The position numbers were made by a program, and so were the translations under genes. A stretch of 64,000 bases of DNA from an uncultured Oleispira sp. (lineage in GTDB: Bacteria > Pseudomonadota > Gammaproteobacteria > Pseudomonadales > Oceanobacteraceae), in NCBI GenBank assembly GCA_913061415.1, contig CAJXUD010000016.1, positions 1-64,000 on the forward strand, written 5' to 3'. Position 1 is the stretch's first letter. Each line of letters opens with the position of its first letter. Below the pieces are notes generated by a model. That model ran no database searches. It was given only the letters and a program-made list of their open reading frames with translations, and had not been told where the DNA came from. This document shows, one piece after another, positions 24,201-32,919 of the stretch.

Positions 24201-25559
24201 TTATTTATTGCTGAAATTCACCCGAATTAAGGTTCCTTTTCCTAACGTACTTTCAATCAAAATTTGCCACCCTTTTAACTGACATATTCTTTGTACGATA
24301 TTTAAACCTAAACCCAAGCCAGATTCATGCTGGACAGAATAAGGTGTAAAATTCTTCGTATAAGTAAAACCTATACCTGTATCTTCAACCTGTACATACT
24401 GAGCAGTACCGCTCACTTTAATACTTCCTTTATGAGTATACTGAAAGGAATTTCTAATTAAATTATTGAGTACAATTTCTAATATTTTTATAGGCTGCTT
24501 AATCTGAGTATTTTCATTGATATCATTTATAACACTTATGAATTCTTCATTAACCAAGTATATATTTTTTTCTAATGATTCGGCAGCCATATTATGAAGA
24601 TTAAAAAAACTAGCCTCTTCTTCCTTTGATTCTTCTCGCCCGAATAATAAAAATGTTTTTACTAAATGGATCATGTCATTATTCGAACGAGAAATTCTGT
24701 TAAGGACTGCCTGAACCTTTCTGTCGCTGCATTGAGGCATCGTTTTAGCCAATTCAACAGCAATTTGTATATTAGTAATTGGCGTTCTAAGTTCATGACT
24801 AGCATCACGAGAAAATGATTTCTCTCGTTCAACAAATGAATCTATTCTCTGAAACATGGCTCTAAGCTTATCGGCTAAAATACCAATTTCATCATTGTAA
24901 TATTGACGATTTAATACAATTTTTTGGCCTATTTCTACAGTGTCGACATCATTAGAAAGTTGAGACAATGGCAAAACAGCTCTATTGGCTAAATACATAC
25001 CAATAAAAATCGCGAAGATGGTTGATATCAAAAACATAAAGACTTGCAAAAATAAAGTATCCACATCACTGCCTGACTGCGGATATAATTTGCTCACATC
25101 AACAAGGTAATATAAAGATACTGAATTTTTTCGAATATCTAATTCAGCTTTTGCAATATGAAGGCGAACATCATTGAATTCAATTTCATACAAGATTACG
25201 TCCTGATAAATTTCTTTTTCTATATGATTAACGATTGGCCAATGAGTTAAGCTCGTAAATTCTTTCGCAAGCATGTCGGTATCAAGATTATATTTTTCTG
25301 ACACAAATTCAATCAGATCAGATTCTAATCCAATAAATATATCTTTACCAAGAGCTCCAGAATTTTCAATAATTTTTTTATTTATTTTATATTCTTCTGA
25401 CCAGATCTTAGCGCTATGGGCAAGATGCCAATTGAATACATCATCTTGGCTTTCTTCCGTTACTAGGATTAATAACTGGGTATAACTTACATTAACAATA
25501 AGTGCAAACAGGATGCACATCGCTATGATTCTAAATCTAATACTCTGAATAATATTCAT
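24201..25559 (-). CDS. Sensor histidine kinase
   Basis: A 452-residue membrane kinase with two membrane helices (about 11-33 and 168-192), a periplasmic sensor between them (about 34-167) and a HAMP region (about 190-240). The dimerisation/phosphoacceptor helix is SFSRDASHELRTPITNIQIA with H255. The ATPase domain has EIVLNNLIRNSFQYTHKGS (N box), VEDTGIGFTYT (G1) and ESGLGLGLNIVQRICQLKG (G2). The start overlaps the regulator stop as ATGA, so the pair is co-translated. The sensor domain does not resemble a named family; the nearby capsule gene suggests an envelope stimulus. Confidence 0.9.
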   Translation of the reverse strand: MNIIQSIRFRIIAMCILFALIVNVSYTQLLILVTEESQDDVFNWHLAHSAKIWSEEYKINKKIIENSGALGKDIFIGLESDLIEFVSEKYNLDTDMLAKEFTSLTHWPIVNHIEKEIYQDVILYEIEFNDVRLHIAKAELDIRKNSVSLYYLVDVSKLYPQSGSDVDTLFLQVFMFLISTIFAIFIGMYLANRAVLPLSQLSNDVDTVEIGQKIVLNRQYYNDEIGILADKLRAMFQRIDSFVEREKSFSRDASHELRTPITNIQIAVELAKTMPQCSDRKVQAVLNRISRSNNDMIHLVKTFLLFGREESKEEEASFFNLHNMAAESLEKNIYLVNEEFISVINDINENTQIKQPIKILEIVLNNLIRNSFQYTHKGSIKVSGTAQYVQVEDTGIGFTYTKNFTPYSVQHESGLGLGLNIVQRICQLKGWQILIESTLGKGTLIRVNFSNK

Positions 25560-26227
25560 TCAATGGCCATCCTTAAGCCACGTCCTTGAACAGTATGGAT
25601 CAGTTGCACCGAGAAGGGTTTATCTATTTTCTGTCGAAGCTTATATATGTGGCTTCTCAATGAATCACTATCAGGGCTCGTTTCTCCCCATAATTCATAC
25701 TCTAATTGCTGTCGAGTGACTAAATTGGGGGCATTTCTAATCAGTAAGAGTAACATTTTGTAATTATTAGGCGTCAGCGAAATAACGTTGTTATTTCGCA
25801 TAACTTCTTCTGTATCAATATTGACGGCTAAATCACCCAAGGTTAAAACTCGCTTCTGCTTCCCTTGATAGCGATTAGCAACGGCTTGAATACGAACATA
25901 CAGCTCTTGTAGTTCAAATGGTTTTATTAAGTAATCATCTGCCCCAGAGTCAAAGCCAGCTAATTTGTCCTCTAAAGTATCACGCGCGGTTAAGAAAATA
26001 ATAGGTCTAGTATCGTGCTTGTCCTCTCTCAATGTTCTGCACAATTGCAACCCAGACATTCCTGGCATAGAGACATCTAGGATATATAAGTCATATTCAT
26101 GTAATACCGTTTGATTGAGCCCTGCAAGTCCACTGTATGCGAAATCACAGATTATTCCTTTCATTTCAAGATATTCTGATACTGACGCTGCAATATCTTT
26201 ATTATCTTCAACTAATAAAATTCGCAT
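25556..26227 (-). CDS. OmpR-family response regulator
   Basis: A 223-residue regulator. The receiver domain (1-118) has acidic E7/D8, the phosphoacceptor D51 in YILDVSMPGMSG, the switch threonine in FLTARD and K in LIKPFELQEL. The DNA-binding domain (about 125-222) is winged-helix, with VISLTPNNYKMLLLLIRN and SLRSHIYKLRQKIDKP. The expected target is the TGTGA 11-bp repeat at 24148-24185. The gene starts 16 bases downstream of the membrane-protein gene's stop, so it could share that transcript. Confidence 0.92.
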   Translation of the reverse strand: MRILLVEDNKDIAASVSEYLEMKGIICDFAYSGLAGLNQTVLHEYDLYILDVSMPGMSGLQLCRTLREDKHDTRPIIFLTARDTLEDKLAGFDSGADDYLIKPFELQELYVRIQAVANRYQGKQKRVLTLGDLAVNIDTEEVMRNNNVISLTPNNYKMLLLLIRNAPNLVTRQQLEYELWGETSPDSDSLRSHIYKLRQKIDKPFSVQLIHTVQGRGLRMAIE

Positions 26228-26242
26228 ACTGTCCTACCTTTC

Positions 26243-26917
26243 TCAGCTCTCAGATAGTTTTAATTGCACTGTTTTCCAATCCCAATAAGAACTTAAGAAA
26301 TACAAACAGATTAATAACGTAGCCCACCATTCAGCGATTTTCGTTCCACGCTTCATGTGCTCACCCACCGAGTTGGCCACAAAGGCCACTAGTACAATCC
26401 AGATTAATACAAACAATACGGCTTTAAATTTAAACGATGGCACTTCTAATAAGCCGTTTTTTCGACCGCGCCAAATCAAATAAAAGTTAAACGATAGCGC
26501 TAATAAAATGCCTTCAAAGAAAGTATTGGCTCCACGAATATGCGGGCCCCATAAAACTTGTTCTTTAGTGGGGGCAAGAACAGCGGTTCCCCAAATCAAT
26601 CCCACTGCGGCAAGCATACCGAAGAAGGTCATTAAGTTAAGATTAATACGGCTAGCTCTGGTAACGATGCTGGGCTTTAACCAAACTCGCATACAGTGCC
26701 ACCAAACTAGAATGAATACACAGCCACTGACTAAACCACCGCGAAAAATAAAGCCGGCATCACCTGCAAGGCCAGTATAAGTTATATCAGTACAGCCCGT
26801 GATAAACGGCACACACACCTTAACGGTTTCTTGTGCTAAGCCAACCCAATACGTGACTGCAATGGTTCCGGCGGATAAGATAAAACTGGCTAATGCGATA
26901 AATTGCCCAAAAGACAT
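26243..26917 (-). CDS. Six-helix membrane protein, weakly Frag1/DRAM-like
   Basis: A 224-residue inner-membrane protein with about six hydrophobic helices (about 7-27, 58-78, 92-114, 130-150, 164-184 and 196-214). The first loop has VCVPFITGCTDITYTG, resembling the VSPYISDTG loop of the Frag1/DRAM/Sfk1 family; this similarity is weak. The second loop has APTKEQVLWGPHIRGAN. No transport or catalytic motif is visible. It ends 15 bases before the response regulator starts and may be read together with it. Confidence 0.7.
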   Translation of the reverse strand: MSFGQFIALASFILSAGTIAVTYWVGLAQETVKVCVPFITGCTDITYTGLAGDAGFIFRGGLVSGCVFILVWWHCMRVWLKPSIVTRASRINLNLMTFFGMLAAVGLIWGTAVLAPTKEQVLWGPHIRGANTFFEGILLALSFNFYLIWRGRKNGLLEVPSFKFKAVLFVLIWIVLVAFVANSVGEHMKRGTKIAEWWATLLICLYFLSSYWDWKTVQLKLSES

Positions 26918-26958
26918 GACGTACCCTGATTCTAAATTGATGTGATTTTTTGCTGGCT

Positions 26959-27010
26959 AAAAAAATAGCGCTACACGATGGTTAATCTCGTTAACCTTCG
27001 TGAGCGCTAT
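26959..27010 (-). terminator. Rho-independent terminator of metY
   Basis: On the minus strand ATAGCGCT pairs with AGCGCTAT at the ends, CACGA with TCGTG, and GGTTAA with TTAACC around a short loop (26965-27010). A run of six T follows on that strand. It sits 43 bases behind the metY stop. The stem is nearly perfect over 46 bases. Confidence 0.75.
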
Positions 27011-27052
27011 ATTATCAGCTAGCTATTTTGGCAGCTACCGATTTACTAAAGC

Positions 27053-28324
27053 TTATTTAGCTGCAACAAGTGCCTGCTCAATATCTTCAATGATGTCGTC
27101 AATGTGTTCGATACCTACCGAGATACGCACCATTTCACGGCTAACACCCGCAGACTTCAGCTCTTCGTCGTTTAACTGACGGTGAGTGGTACTGGCCGGG
27201 TGACAGGCCAATGACTTAGCATCACCAATATTCACTAAGCGCTTAATCAACAATAGCGCATCAATGAACTTAGCACCGTTGGCTTCGCCGCCTTTAATAC
27301 CAAAGCTTAGAATGGCAGAGGGCTTACCACCAACAACCTTCTTCGCCAATTCATAATACTTATCACCTTCAAGACCTGCGTAGTTAACCCACTCAACCAT
27401 GTCGTGAGCAGCCAAGTACTTAGCTACTTTCAAGGCATTCTCTGTATGACGTTCCATACGTAGGCTTAATGTTTCTAAACCTTGCAGAATTAAGAAAGAG
27501 TTAAACGGTGAAATCGCTGCACCCATGTTACGCAATGGCACAACACGCGCACGACCGATGAAAGCAGCAGGACCAAACGCATCGGCATAAACCACACCGT
27601 GATAAGACGGATCCGGTTGGTTAAACGTTGGGAAGCGCGGGTGATCTTTCCAAGGAAATTTACCAGAATCGACAATCATGCCGCCAACAGACGTACCATG
27701 ACCACCGATGTACTTGGTTAAGGAGTGAACAACAATGTCAGCGCCTTGTTCAATCGGGCGACAAAGAATCGGCGTCGCCACTGTGTTATCCACAATCACA
27801 GGAATGCCATGCTTGTGCGCCATGTCAGACAAAGCTTGAATGTCTACGATGTTACCCGCTGGGTTACCGATAGACTCACAGAAAAGTGCTTTGGTATTGT
27901 CATCAATTAATGCTTCAAGACCCGCAAGATCATCGCCTTGAGCCATACGTACTTCAATGCCTTGGTTAGGCAATGTGTGCGCAAAAAAGTTGTACGTGCC
28001 GCCATACAGCTGGCTAACACTCAAGATGTTATCCCCAGCGCGAGCAACGGTTTGAATCGCCGCAGTAATCGCCGCCATACCAGAAGCAAACGCTAAGCCG
28101 CCGATTCCACCTTCCATTTCAGCAACACGCTTTTCTAGCACGTCGTTGGTTGGGTTCATGATGCGGGTGTAAATGTTACCTGGCTCTTTTAAATCGAACA
28201 GGTCGGCGCCGTGTTGAGTATCACGAAAGCTATAAGACGTGGTTTGGTAAATAGGGACAGCGACCGCGCGGGTGGTTGGATCGTCTTCAAAGCCCGCGTG
28301 GATCGATTGAGTTTCTAATTTCAT
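27053..28324 (-). CDS. metY: O-acetylhomoserine sulfhydrylase
   Basis: A 423-residue cytosolic PLP enzyme that makes homocysteine (or methionine) from O-acetylhomoserine and sulfide or methanethiol. The PLP lysine is K204 in VVHSLTKYIGGHGTSVGG. Other Cys/Met-metabolism motifs are IYTRIMNPTNDVLEKRVA, ALFCESIGNPAGN, VIVDNTVATPIL and SLACHPASTTHRQL. The GKFPWKDHPRF and FIGRARVVPLRNMGAA segments favour MetY over MetB/MetC. AAGGTAAGGC precedes the ATG. It is a single-gene unit closed by the terminator at 26959-27010. I see no SAM riboswitch or clear MetJ box in the 117 bases upstream. Confidence 0.93.
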   Translation of the reverse strand: MKLETQSIHAGFEDDPTTRAVAVPIYQTTSYSFRDTQHGADLFDLKEPGNIYTRIMNPTNDVLEKRVAEMEGGIGGLAFASGMAAITAAIQTVARAGDNILSVSQLYGGTYNFFAHTLPNQGIEVRMAQGDDLAGLEALIDDNTKALFCESIGNPAGNIVDIQALSDMAHKHGIPVIVDNTVATPILCRPIEQGADIVVHSLTKYIGGHGTSVGGMIVDSGKFPWKDHPRFPTFNQPDPSYHGVVYADAFGPAAFIGRARVVPLRNMGAAISPFNSFLILQGLETLSLRMERHTENALKVAKYLAAHDMVEWVNYAGLEGDKYYELAKKVVGGKPSAILSFGIKGGEANGAKFIDALLLIKRLVNIGDAKSLACHPASTTHRQLNDEELKSAGVSREMVRISVGIEHIDDIIEDIEQALVAAK

Positions 28325-28441
28325 GCCTTACCTTTCCTTATAATTCAGATTAAATAACTAATCCACTGATACTATCCATAAGAATATAGGTTGTCATTGA
28401 AGACATCCACTCAATCACACACTGTCATACTTGCAACGTGA

Positions 28442-29071
28442 TTAAACGCCAACTTTCAGTAAGGCAGCATTAACTTCGCGAACTAGCGTTTTAGCAGTTT
28501 GAGCTTTTTTCAATACAATAAGCGAACCATCGCCATGTCGAATCCCTTTACGCACGGCTCGCTGAGACGCCGGAAGTGAAGCAAGGTGACTAGTCACTTT
28601 AGCCGCTCCTTGGGCAATAATACGATCAGTTTTACCAAGCAGCGACAATGCATTTTCATAAGCGATAACAATAATTGGAAGGCGCTTTGTCATTGTAATC
28701 CGCTTGTCATGCTTGCCAGCACGAATTGCATCAAACCATTGATGCTCTTCTTCGCAGTAATTAGAACGGGCCCATTCTGGGGTAACAATAAATACCATAG
28801 CGTCTGCGTTCATCATGGCTGCTTGGTACAACTCCTGCCATTTTGGATTTCGATACGCTTGCACTTCTTTGCCATTAACGTGTACCAGCTCGGTTGTTGA
28901 ATCGGGATGCTTTGCAGCTGATATCGCATCTAAATAAACAGAACACGGATCTTCCCAGCCTCTAATCCCCATTAATTCTGAACGAAGATCGCAAGAAAAT
29001 TCAAAACCTCCATTTCTTGAACCAAAGCTTAAAAGAATTTTTGTACCCTGAGTGAATTCTTGTGGCTGCAT
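28442..29071 (-). CDS. TIR-domain protein
   Basis: A 209-residue soluble protein; start at 29071 because AGGGA lies 6 bases before it (a GTG at 29131 and an ATG at 29077 also fit the frame). The TIR fold is seen as ILLSFGSRNGGFEFSCDL (first strand and BB-loop region), NPKWQELYQAAMMNADAMVF, VTPEWARSNYCEEEHQWF and RLPIIVIAYE. In TIR NAD hydrolases the catalytic Glu follows a C-x-x-E pattern after the SPxxxxS loop; here C106-x-x-E109 matches. The usual SP is TP. No partner gene (Thoeris-type sensor, prokaryotic Argonaute, SIR2) is next to it, and the neighbours are metY and a small membrane protein. A stand-alone nucleotide-hydrolysing or signalling role is inferred. Confidence 0.7.
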   Translation of the reverse strand: MQPQEFTQGTKILLSFGSRNGGFEFSCDLRSELMGIRGWEDPCSVYLDAISAAKHPDSTTELVHVNGKEVQAYRNPKWQELYQAAMMNADAMVFIVTPEWARSNYCEEEHQWFDAIRAGKHDKRITMTKRLPIIVIAYENALSLLGKTDRIIAQGAAKVTSHLASLPASQRAVRKGIRHGDGSLIVLKKAQTAKTLVREVNAALLKVGV

Positions 29072-29364
29072 TTTCATTCCCTGTTCATTAATTGACAACA
29101 CTGTCTTTATGCTCACGGCGCAATAGAGCACTCAACTATTGCCAATGATACTTAAGCATCCCCCTTATAATGTCAATCAAGTCAGATTCAGTTAGTATTT
29201 AAGCATTAATAAATCAACACATAAAAAGTGCTAAACAAACGTTAATGAATCATAAGTTTAAAAATCGCCAAACCTAGTGTTTATAATGTTGAGAATTCTC
29301 ACTAGCCATTCATACCCCATGCCCCTTCTAAAACCATTAACAGGAACACATACTCTCTATATTA

Positions 29365-29730
29365 TTATAAAATAAATGGTAATGAAAAAAGGATCGAAAG
29401 AAAAAGTATAGGGAAGATTAGATACAATCCAATATAGGATATTAACTTATGATTATTCTTAAATATTATGAGTTTCTTATAAAGATGATCAATCAATGGG
29501 AATTCAAAGAAGACAAGCATCAACATATACAAAGCAATGCAAAATTCGAGTTTAATAATGTACCAATAGCCACTAGGATCATCACTGAGTAAAATTTCAA
29601 AATATCCTTGTGAATAGCCTGAGCCAAAAGCGATACCAGTAAACAACCCTACTAGAGGCATTGTGAAAAAAGCAAGCGCTACCGCTAACACTATCTTCTC
29701 AATCTTTGGTTTTACTTGTATAAATTTCAA
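29365..29730 (-). CDS. Small hypothetical membrane protein
   Basis: A 121-residue inner-membrane protein with three hydrophobic segments (about 11-34, 57-77 and 95-118), the last ending at the C-terminus as FLSILFSLPFIL. No motif or family is recognised. The ribosome site is weak. Upstream on its strand lies a gap (29731-30053) with only a pirin-like remnant; downstream is the TIR gene 293 bases away, and I see nothing in that A+T-rich space. Confidence 0.55.
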   Translation of the reverse strand: MKFIQVKPKIEKIVLAVALAFFTMPLVGLFTGIAFGSGYSQGYFEILLSDDPSGYWYIIKLEFCIALYMLMLVFFEFPLIDHLYKKLIIFKNNHKLISYIGLYLIFPILFLSILFSLPFIL

Positions 29731-29883
29731 TATCTATCACTCATAAGTTTCTAGGCTACTCGCCATCCCTCTTCATTATTTTTAGAATAGATAGCTACCA
29801 CTTTATTCCATATTTATAAATTCAGATACAGGCTATGCAATGCCGGCCGCTAAAAAATTCCATTCCATTTTTGCTTACGCTGC

Positions 29884-30019
29884 TCACTTAATTTCTTGGC
29901 CAGCGTAATCAAACATCAGAAAAGGACTCACTACCTGACCCAATGGCCACCCTCACTCCGCAGAATACGCTGTACTTTTTCAAAGATTTATCGGTATTGT
30001 GTTCTTTAGTTATTTGCAT
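29884..30019 (-). pseudogene. Remnant of a pirin-like gene, N-terminal part
   Basis: From the ATG at 30019 the minus strand reads MQITKEHNTDKSLKKYSVFC, and after a frame change VVSPFLMFDYAGQEIK before a stop at 29884. The SPFLMFDYAG segment matches the conserved N-terminal strand of pirin/YhhW proteins (SPFLLLDYAGP type), and the order of the two pieces fits that family. The rest of the cupin is missing. It occupies the larger part of the 323-base gap 29731-30053; I see nothing else there. Confidence 0.4.
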
Positions 30020-30053
30020 CACAGAGAGCCTCGATTAAACCAACAGATTGTCG

Positions 30054-30410
30054 CTATTCATCCATATTGAGAATTTCGAAACCACCATATATCAAGCGCT
30101 TACCATCAAAAGGCATGGGGTTATTCTCTGGGTGCATTCTAGGGTCTTCCATTATCGCAGCCCAGCCTGCATCACGTACTTCCTTTGAAGGCCAAACAAC
30201 ATTAGAAAAAACAACGGTTTCAGTATCAGTACATTTAACCGCCATAGGAAAAGACGTGATTTCGCCCTGTGGAATATCATCACCCCACGCTTCCATGATC
30301 GATAACGCTCCATGTTCTTTGAATACCACAGCAGAAAGCTTGGCATGCTCAATATATTTTTGTTTATTTTCAGTCGGTACGGCCGCGACAAAGCCATCAA
30401 TGTAAGACAT
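30054..30410 (-). CDS. DUF1428 family protein (YbaA-like)
   Basis: A 118-residue soluble protein matching the DUF1428 family over its full length: YIDGFVAAVPTENKQKYIEH at the start, MEAWGDDIPQGEITSFPMAV in the middle, VVFSNVVWPSKEVRDAGW and the ending FDGKRLIYGGFE. The fold is of the dimeric alpha+beta barrel kind; no reaction is known. AGGAG precedes the ATG by 6 bases. It appears to be a single-gene unit next to the pirin remnant. Confidence 0.85.
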   Translation of the reverse strand: MSYIDGFVAAVPTENKQKYIEHAKLSAVVFKEHGALSIMEAWGDDIPQGEITSFPMAVKCTDTETVVFSNVVWPSKEVRDAGWAAIMEDPRMHPENNPMPFDGKRLIYGGFEILNMDE

Positions 30411-30678
30411 AAAATTCTCCTAGGTTGTTTTTAGCGAATCTGTTTTTAACTAATTTATTACAAAGTAATAAAACAGTGAAGCTTCAATATTGTTGCACTA
30501 TTAATACCCTTTCAGGGCTTATTAAGAGTAGACCATTTTTAAATTATCCAAAAAATTCACTTTTTTGGTTAAAACCATCGAAAACCGAGAAATTAGAATG
30601 AATGTCCTAGTTGTTTTCTACTGTATTATTGATACTACCAATAAGCTTATTCACTGTTTTGTAAGGAAGATTCAATTT

Positions 30679-31386
30679 ATGCGTATAGCGCTGTTAATGC
30701 CGATGCTAATACTCGCAGCCCTCGCCTCGCCTTTTGCGGCCGCTTTGGAAGGAGCAGATAATGGCCTTTCTTGTGTCGAAGTTATTGATGTTGTGAAGCA
30801 TTCTGATTGTGCTGAGTTGGTGAAACCCCTAATTGATGGCTCTTCTATTACTGTCGGTCTAGCGTTGCGTAGCCTACAAGTCACAATTAAAGATAACCAC
30901 TCTGACCGTACTTTAGCCAACATGCGCGATACAGCAGTACCCGCCCCATTTATATCCTTTGATTTGAAGCCAAGTTATTTTGGTGCAAGTTCTTTCGGCT
31001 GGGGAGTAGGTTTTAATTTCGGTGATGCCTACGCACTTGAGCAAAGGGTTACACGTTCTAATGAAAACAAAGATGTAGATTTAGGAACTTATATTACCAC
31101 GACGATGTTTTCACTAACGCCAAATGCGTTTTATCAATTTGGCGACCGCTACAGTAGCCGTTATTTTCGTATCGGCGTGGGTGCGGCCTTAGGTTATGCT
31201 ACGGTGCGCGGCACAGCGTTTCTAACTGAAGATAAATCCGATTCTGCATGCTATCAAGCGGGCAGCGATTTAGTGAATAAATCGGGGCCTTCAACACAAA
31301 AATTACGCATTGCAGAAATCAAGAATCAATGCCAACAACAGGACTATAACCAAGGCGGATTGGGGCTTGGAGGTAATTTTATCTAA
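30679..31386 (+). CDS. Probable outer-membrane protein, possibly truncated
   Basis: A 235-residue secreted protein starting at 30679, where AAGGAAG lies about 11 bases before a clean signal peptide (RIALLMPMLILAALASPFAA). Upstream in-frame starts lack a signal and a ribosome site. The mature part starts with a Cys-rich stretch (LSCVEVIDVVKHSDCAELV) and then has barrel-like strands: SSFGWGVGFNFGDAYALEQ, TMFSLTPNAFYQFGDRYSS and YFRIGVGAALGYATVRG. It stops after GGLGLGGNFI without the aromatic C-terminal signal of a finished barrel. It may be a shortened version of a longer protein; no intact continuation is evident in the following bases. Confidence 0.6.
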   Translation: MRIALLMPMLILAALASPFAAALEGADNGLSCVEVIDVVKHSDCAELVKPLIDGSSITVGLALRSLQVTIKDNHSDRTLANMRDTAVPAPFISFDLKPSYFGASSFGWGVGFNFGDAYALEQRVTRSNENKDVDLGTYITTTMFSLTPNAFYQFGDRYSSRYFRIGVGAALGYATVRGTAFLTEDKSDSACYQAGSDLVNKSGPSTQKLRIAEIKNQCQQQDYNQGGLGLGGNFI

Positions 31387-31500
31387 AAGTAATAACAAAC
31401 TTGAACCGAGTATTCTCAGCTTTCAGTTGGCCTATGTTATTCCCCTATAACAATTGCTAGGGTATTCTGATCTTTATATTTTTCAAATAACTGGATTTAA

Positions 31501-32877
31501 ATGGCGAAGAAAAAAACAGCTTATGTCTGCACCGAATGCGGTGCTGACCATACCAAATGGCAGGGCCAATGCGCCGAGTGTAACGAGTGGAATACGTTAA
31601 CTGAATTTGTGGTAGCAAGCAGCAAGCAAGCAGCAACCCGCGATGTGAAATTCGAAGGTTATGCAGGCTCAGGGCAAGAAGCCGGTAAGGTGCATAAGCT
31701 AGCGGAGATCAATCTTGATGAAGTGCCGCGCTTTAGCTCGGGCATGCAAGAGTTCGATCGTGTATTAGGCGGTGGTTTAGTCCCTGGTTCGGCTATTTTG
31801 ATTGGTGGTCACCCTGGGGCGGGTAAATCGACATTGCTATTACAGGTGATGTGCTACCTCGCGCAAAATATGCCTACGCTATACATCACAGGTGAAGAAA
31901 GCTTACAGCAGGTTGCCCGTCGGGCGCAGCGTTTAAAGCTGCCGATGAATAATTTGCAGATGCTGTCGGAAACCAACGTAGAAGCGATTACTCGTGTTGC
32001 CCAAAAAGAGCAGCCAAGGGTGATCGTGATCGACTCTATTCAAGTTATGAACATGGATGGTGTTGAGTCTGCCCCTGGTAGTGTGACTCAGGTACGAGAA
32101 TGCTCTGCTTATTTAACCCGCTTCGCCAAGCAAACCAATACTGTGCTCTTTTTAGTCGGCCACGTTACCAAAGACGGTAATCTTGCAGGGCCGAAGGTTT
32201 TAGAACATATCATTGATGCATCCTTAATGATTGAAGGCGAAAGTGACAGTCGCTATCGCACGTTGCGCGGTATCAAAAACCGTTTTGGTGCGGTGAACGA
32301 GCTGGGCGTTTTTGCCATGTTGGATGTTGGTCTTAAAGAAGTTAAAAATCCAAGTTCGATCTTTTTATCACGCTCAGAGGAACCGTCTGCTGGCAGTTTG
32401 GTGATGGTGGTTTGGGAAGGAACTCGTCCGCTATTGGTTGAAGTTCAGGCTTTGGTGGATGAATCGAGTATGAGCAATCCGCGCCGGGTTGCGGTGGGTT
32501 GGGATTTTAACCGTTTGCACATGTTGCTTGCGGTTTTGCACCGTCATGGGGGTTTGCATTTAGGCGATCAAGATGTGTTTATTAATATTGTCGGCGGGGT
32601 AAAAATTACCGAAACGGCGGCGGATTTGGCACTTTTAATTGCAACGTTATCCAGCTTCCGCAATCAGGCATTACCGCGAGATCTTGTGGTATTTGGTGAG
32701 GTCGGGTTGTCGGGAGAGATTCGCCCTGTACCATCGGGCCAAGAACGTTTACGAGAAGCGGCGAAGCATGGTTTTACTCGTGCTATTGTGCCTAAGGCGA
32801 ATATTCCTAAAGGTGGAATTCCTGGCATGCAGGTGATTGGTGTTGAGAAAATCAGTCAGGCGCTTGAAGCAATTTAA
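31501..32877 (+). CDS. radA: DNA repair protein RadA
   Basis: A 458-residue branch-migration ATPase of recombination. It has an N-terminal zinc finger (CTECG at 10-14 and CAECN at 26-30), Walker A GGHPGAGKST (about 97-106), a Walker B-like VIVIDSIQ, the RadA-specific LRGIKNRFG (KNRFG motif, about 257-265) and a Lon-protease-like C-terminal domain (about 340-458) with GEVGLSGEIRPV. Length is standard. It is followed 42 bases later by the haloalkane dehalogenase gene in the same direction, so they may share a transcript. Confidence 0.97.
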   Translation: MAKKKTAYVCTECGADHTKWQGQCAECNEWNTLTEFVVASSKQAATRDVKFEGYAGSGQEAGKVHKLAEINLDEVPRFSSGMQEFDRVLGGGLVPGSAILIGGHPGAGKSTLLLQVMCYLAQNMPTLYITGEESLQQVARRAQRLKLPMNNLQMLSETNVEAITRVAQKEQPRVIVIDSIQVMNMDGVESAPGSVTQVRECSAYLTRFAKQTNTVLFLVGHVTKDGNLAGPKVLEHIIDASLMIEGESDSRYRTLRGIKNRFGAVNELGVFAMLDVGLKEVKNPSSIFLSRSEEPSAGSLVMVVWEGTRPLLVEVQALVDESSMSNPRRVAVGWDFNRLHMLLAVLHRHGGLHLGDQDVFINIVGGVKITETAADLALLIATLSSFRNQALPRDLVVFGEVGLSGEIRPVPSGQERLREAAKHGFTRAIVPKANIPKGGIPGMQVIGVEKISQALEAI

Positions 32878-32919
32878 AGACAGAAGCGATTTAGATACAT
32901 AATAAAAACAGGAATCATT

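Noticed and set aside
28325-28441. SAM riboswitch or MetJ box in front of metY
   Set aside because: I find neither the conserved core of a SAM riboswitch nor repeated AGACGTCT-like boxes.
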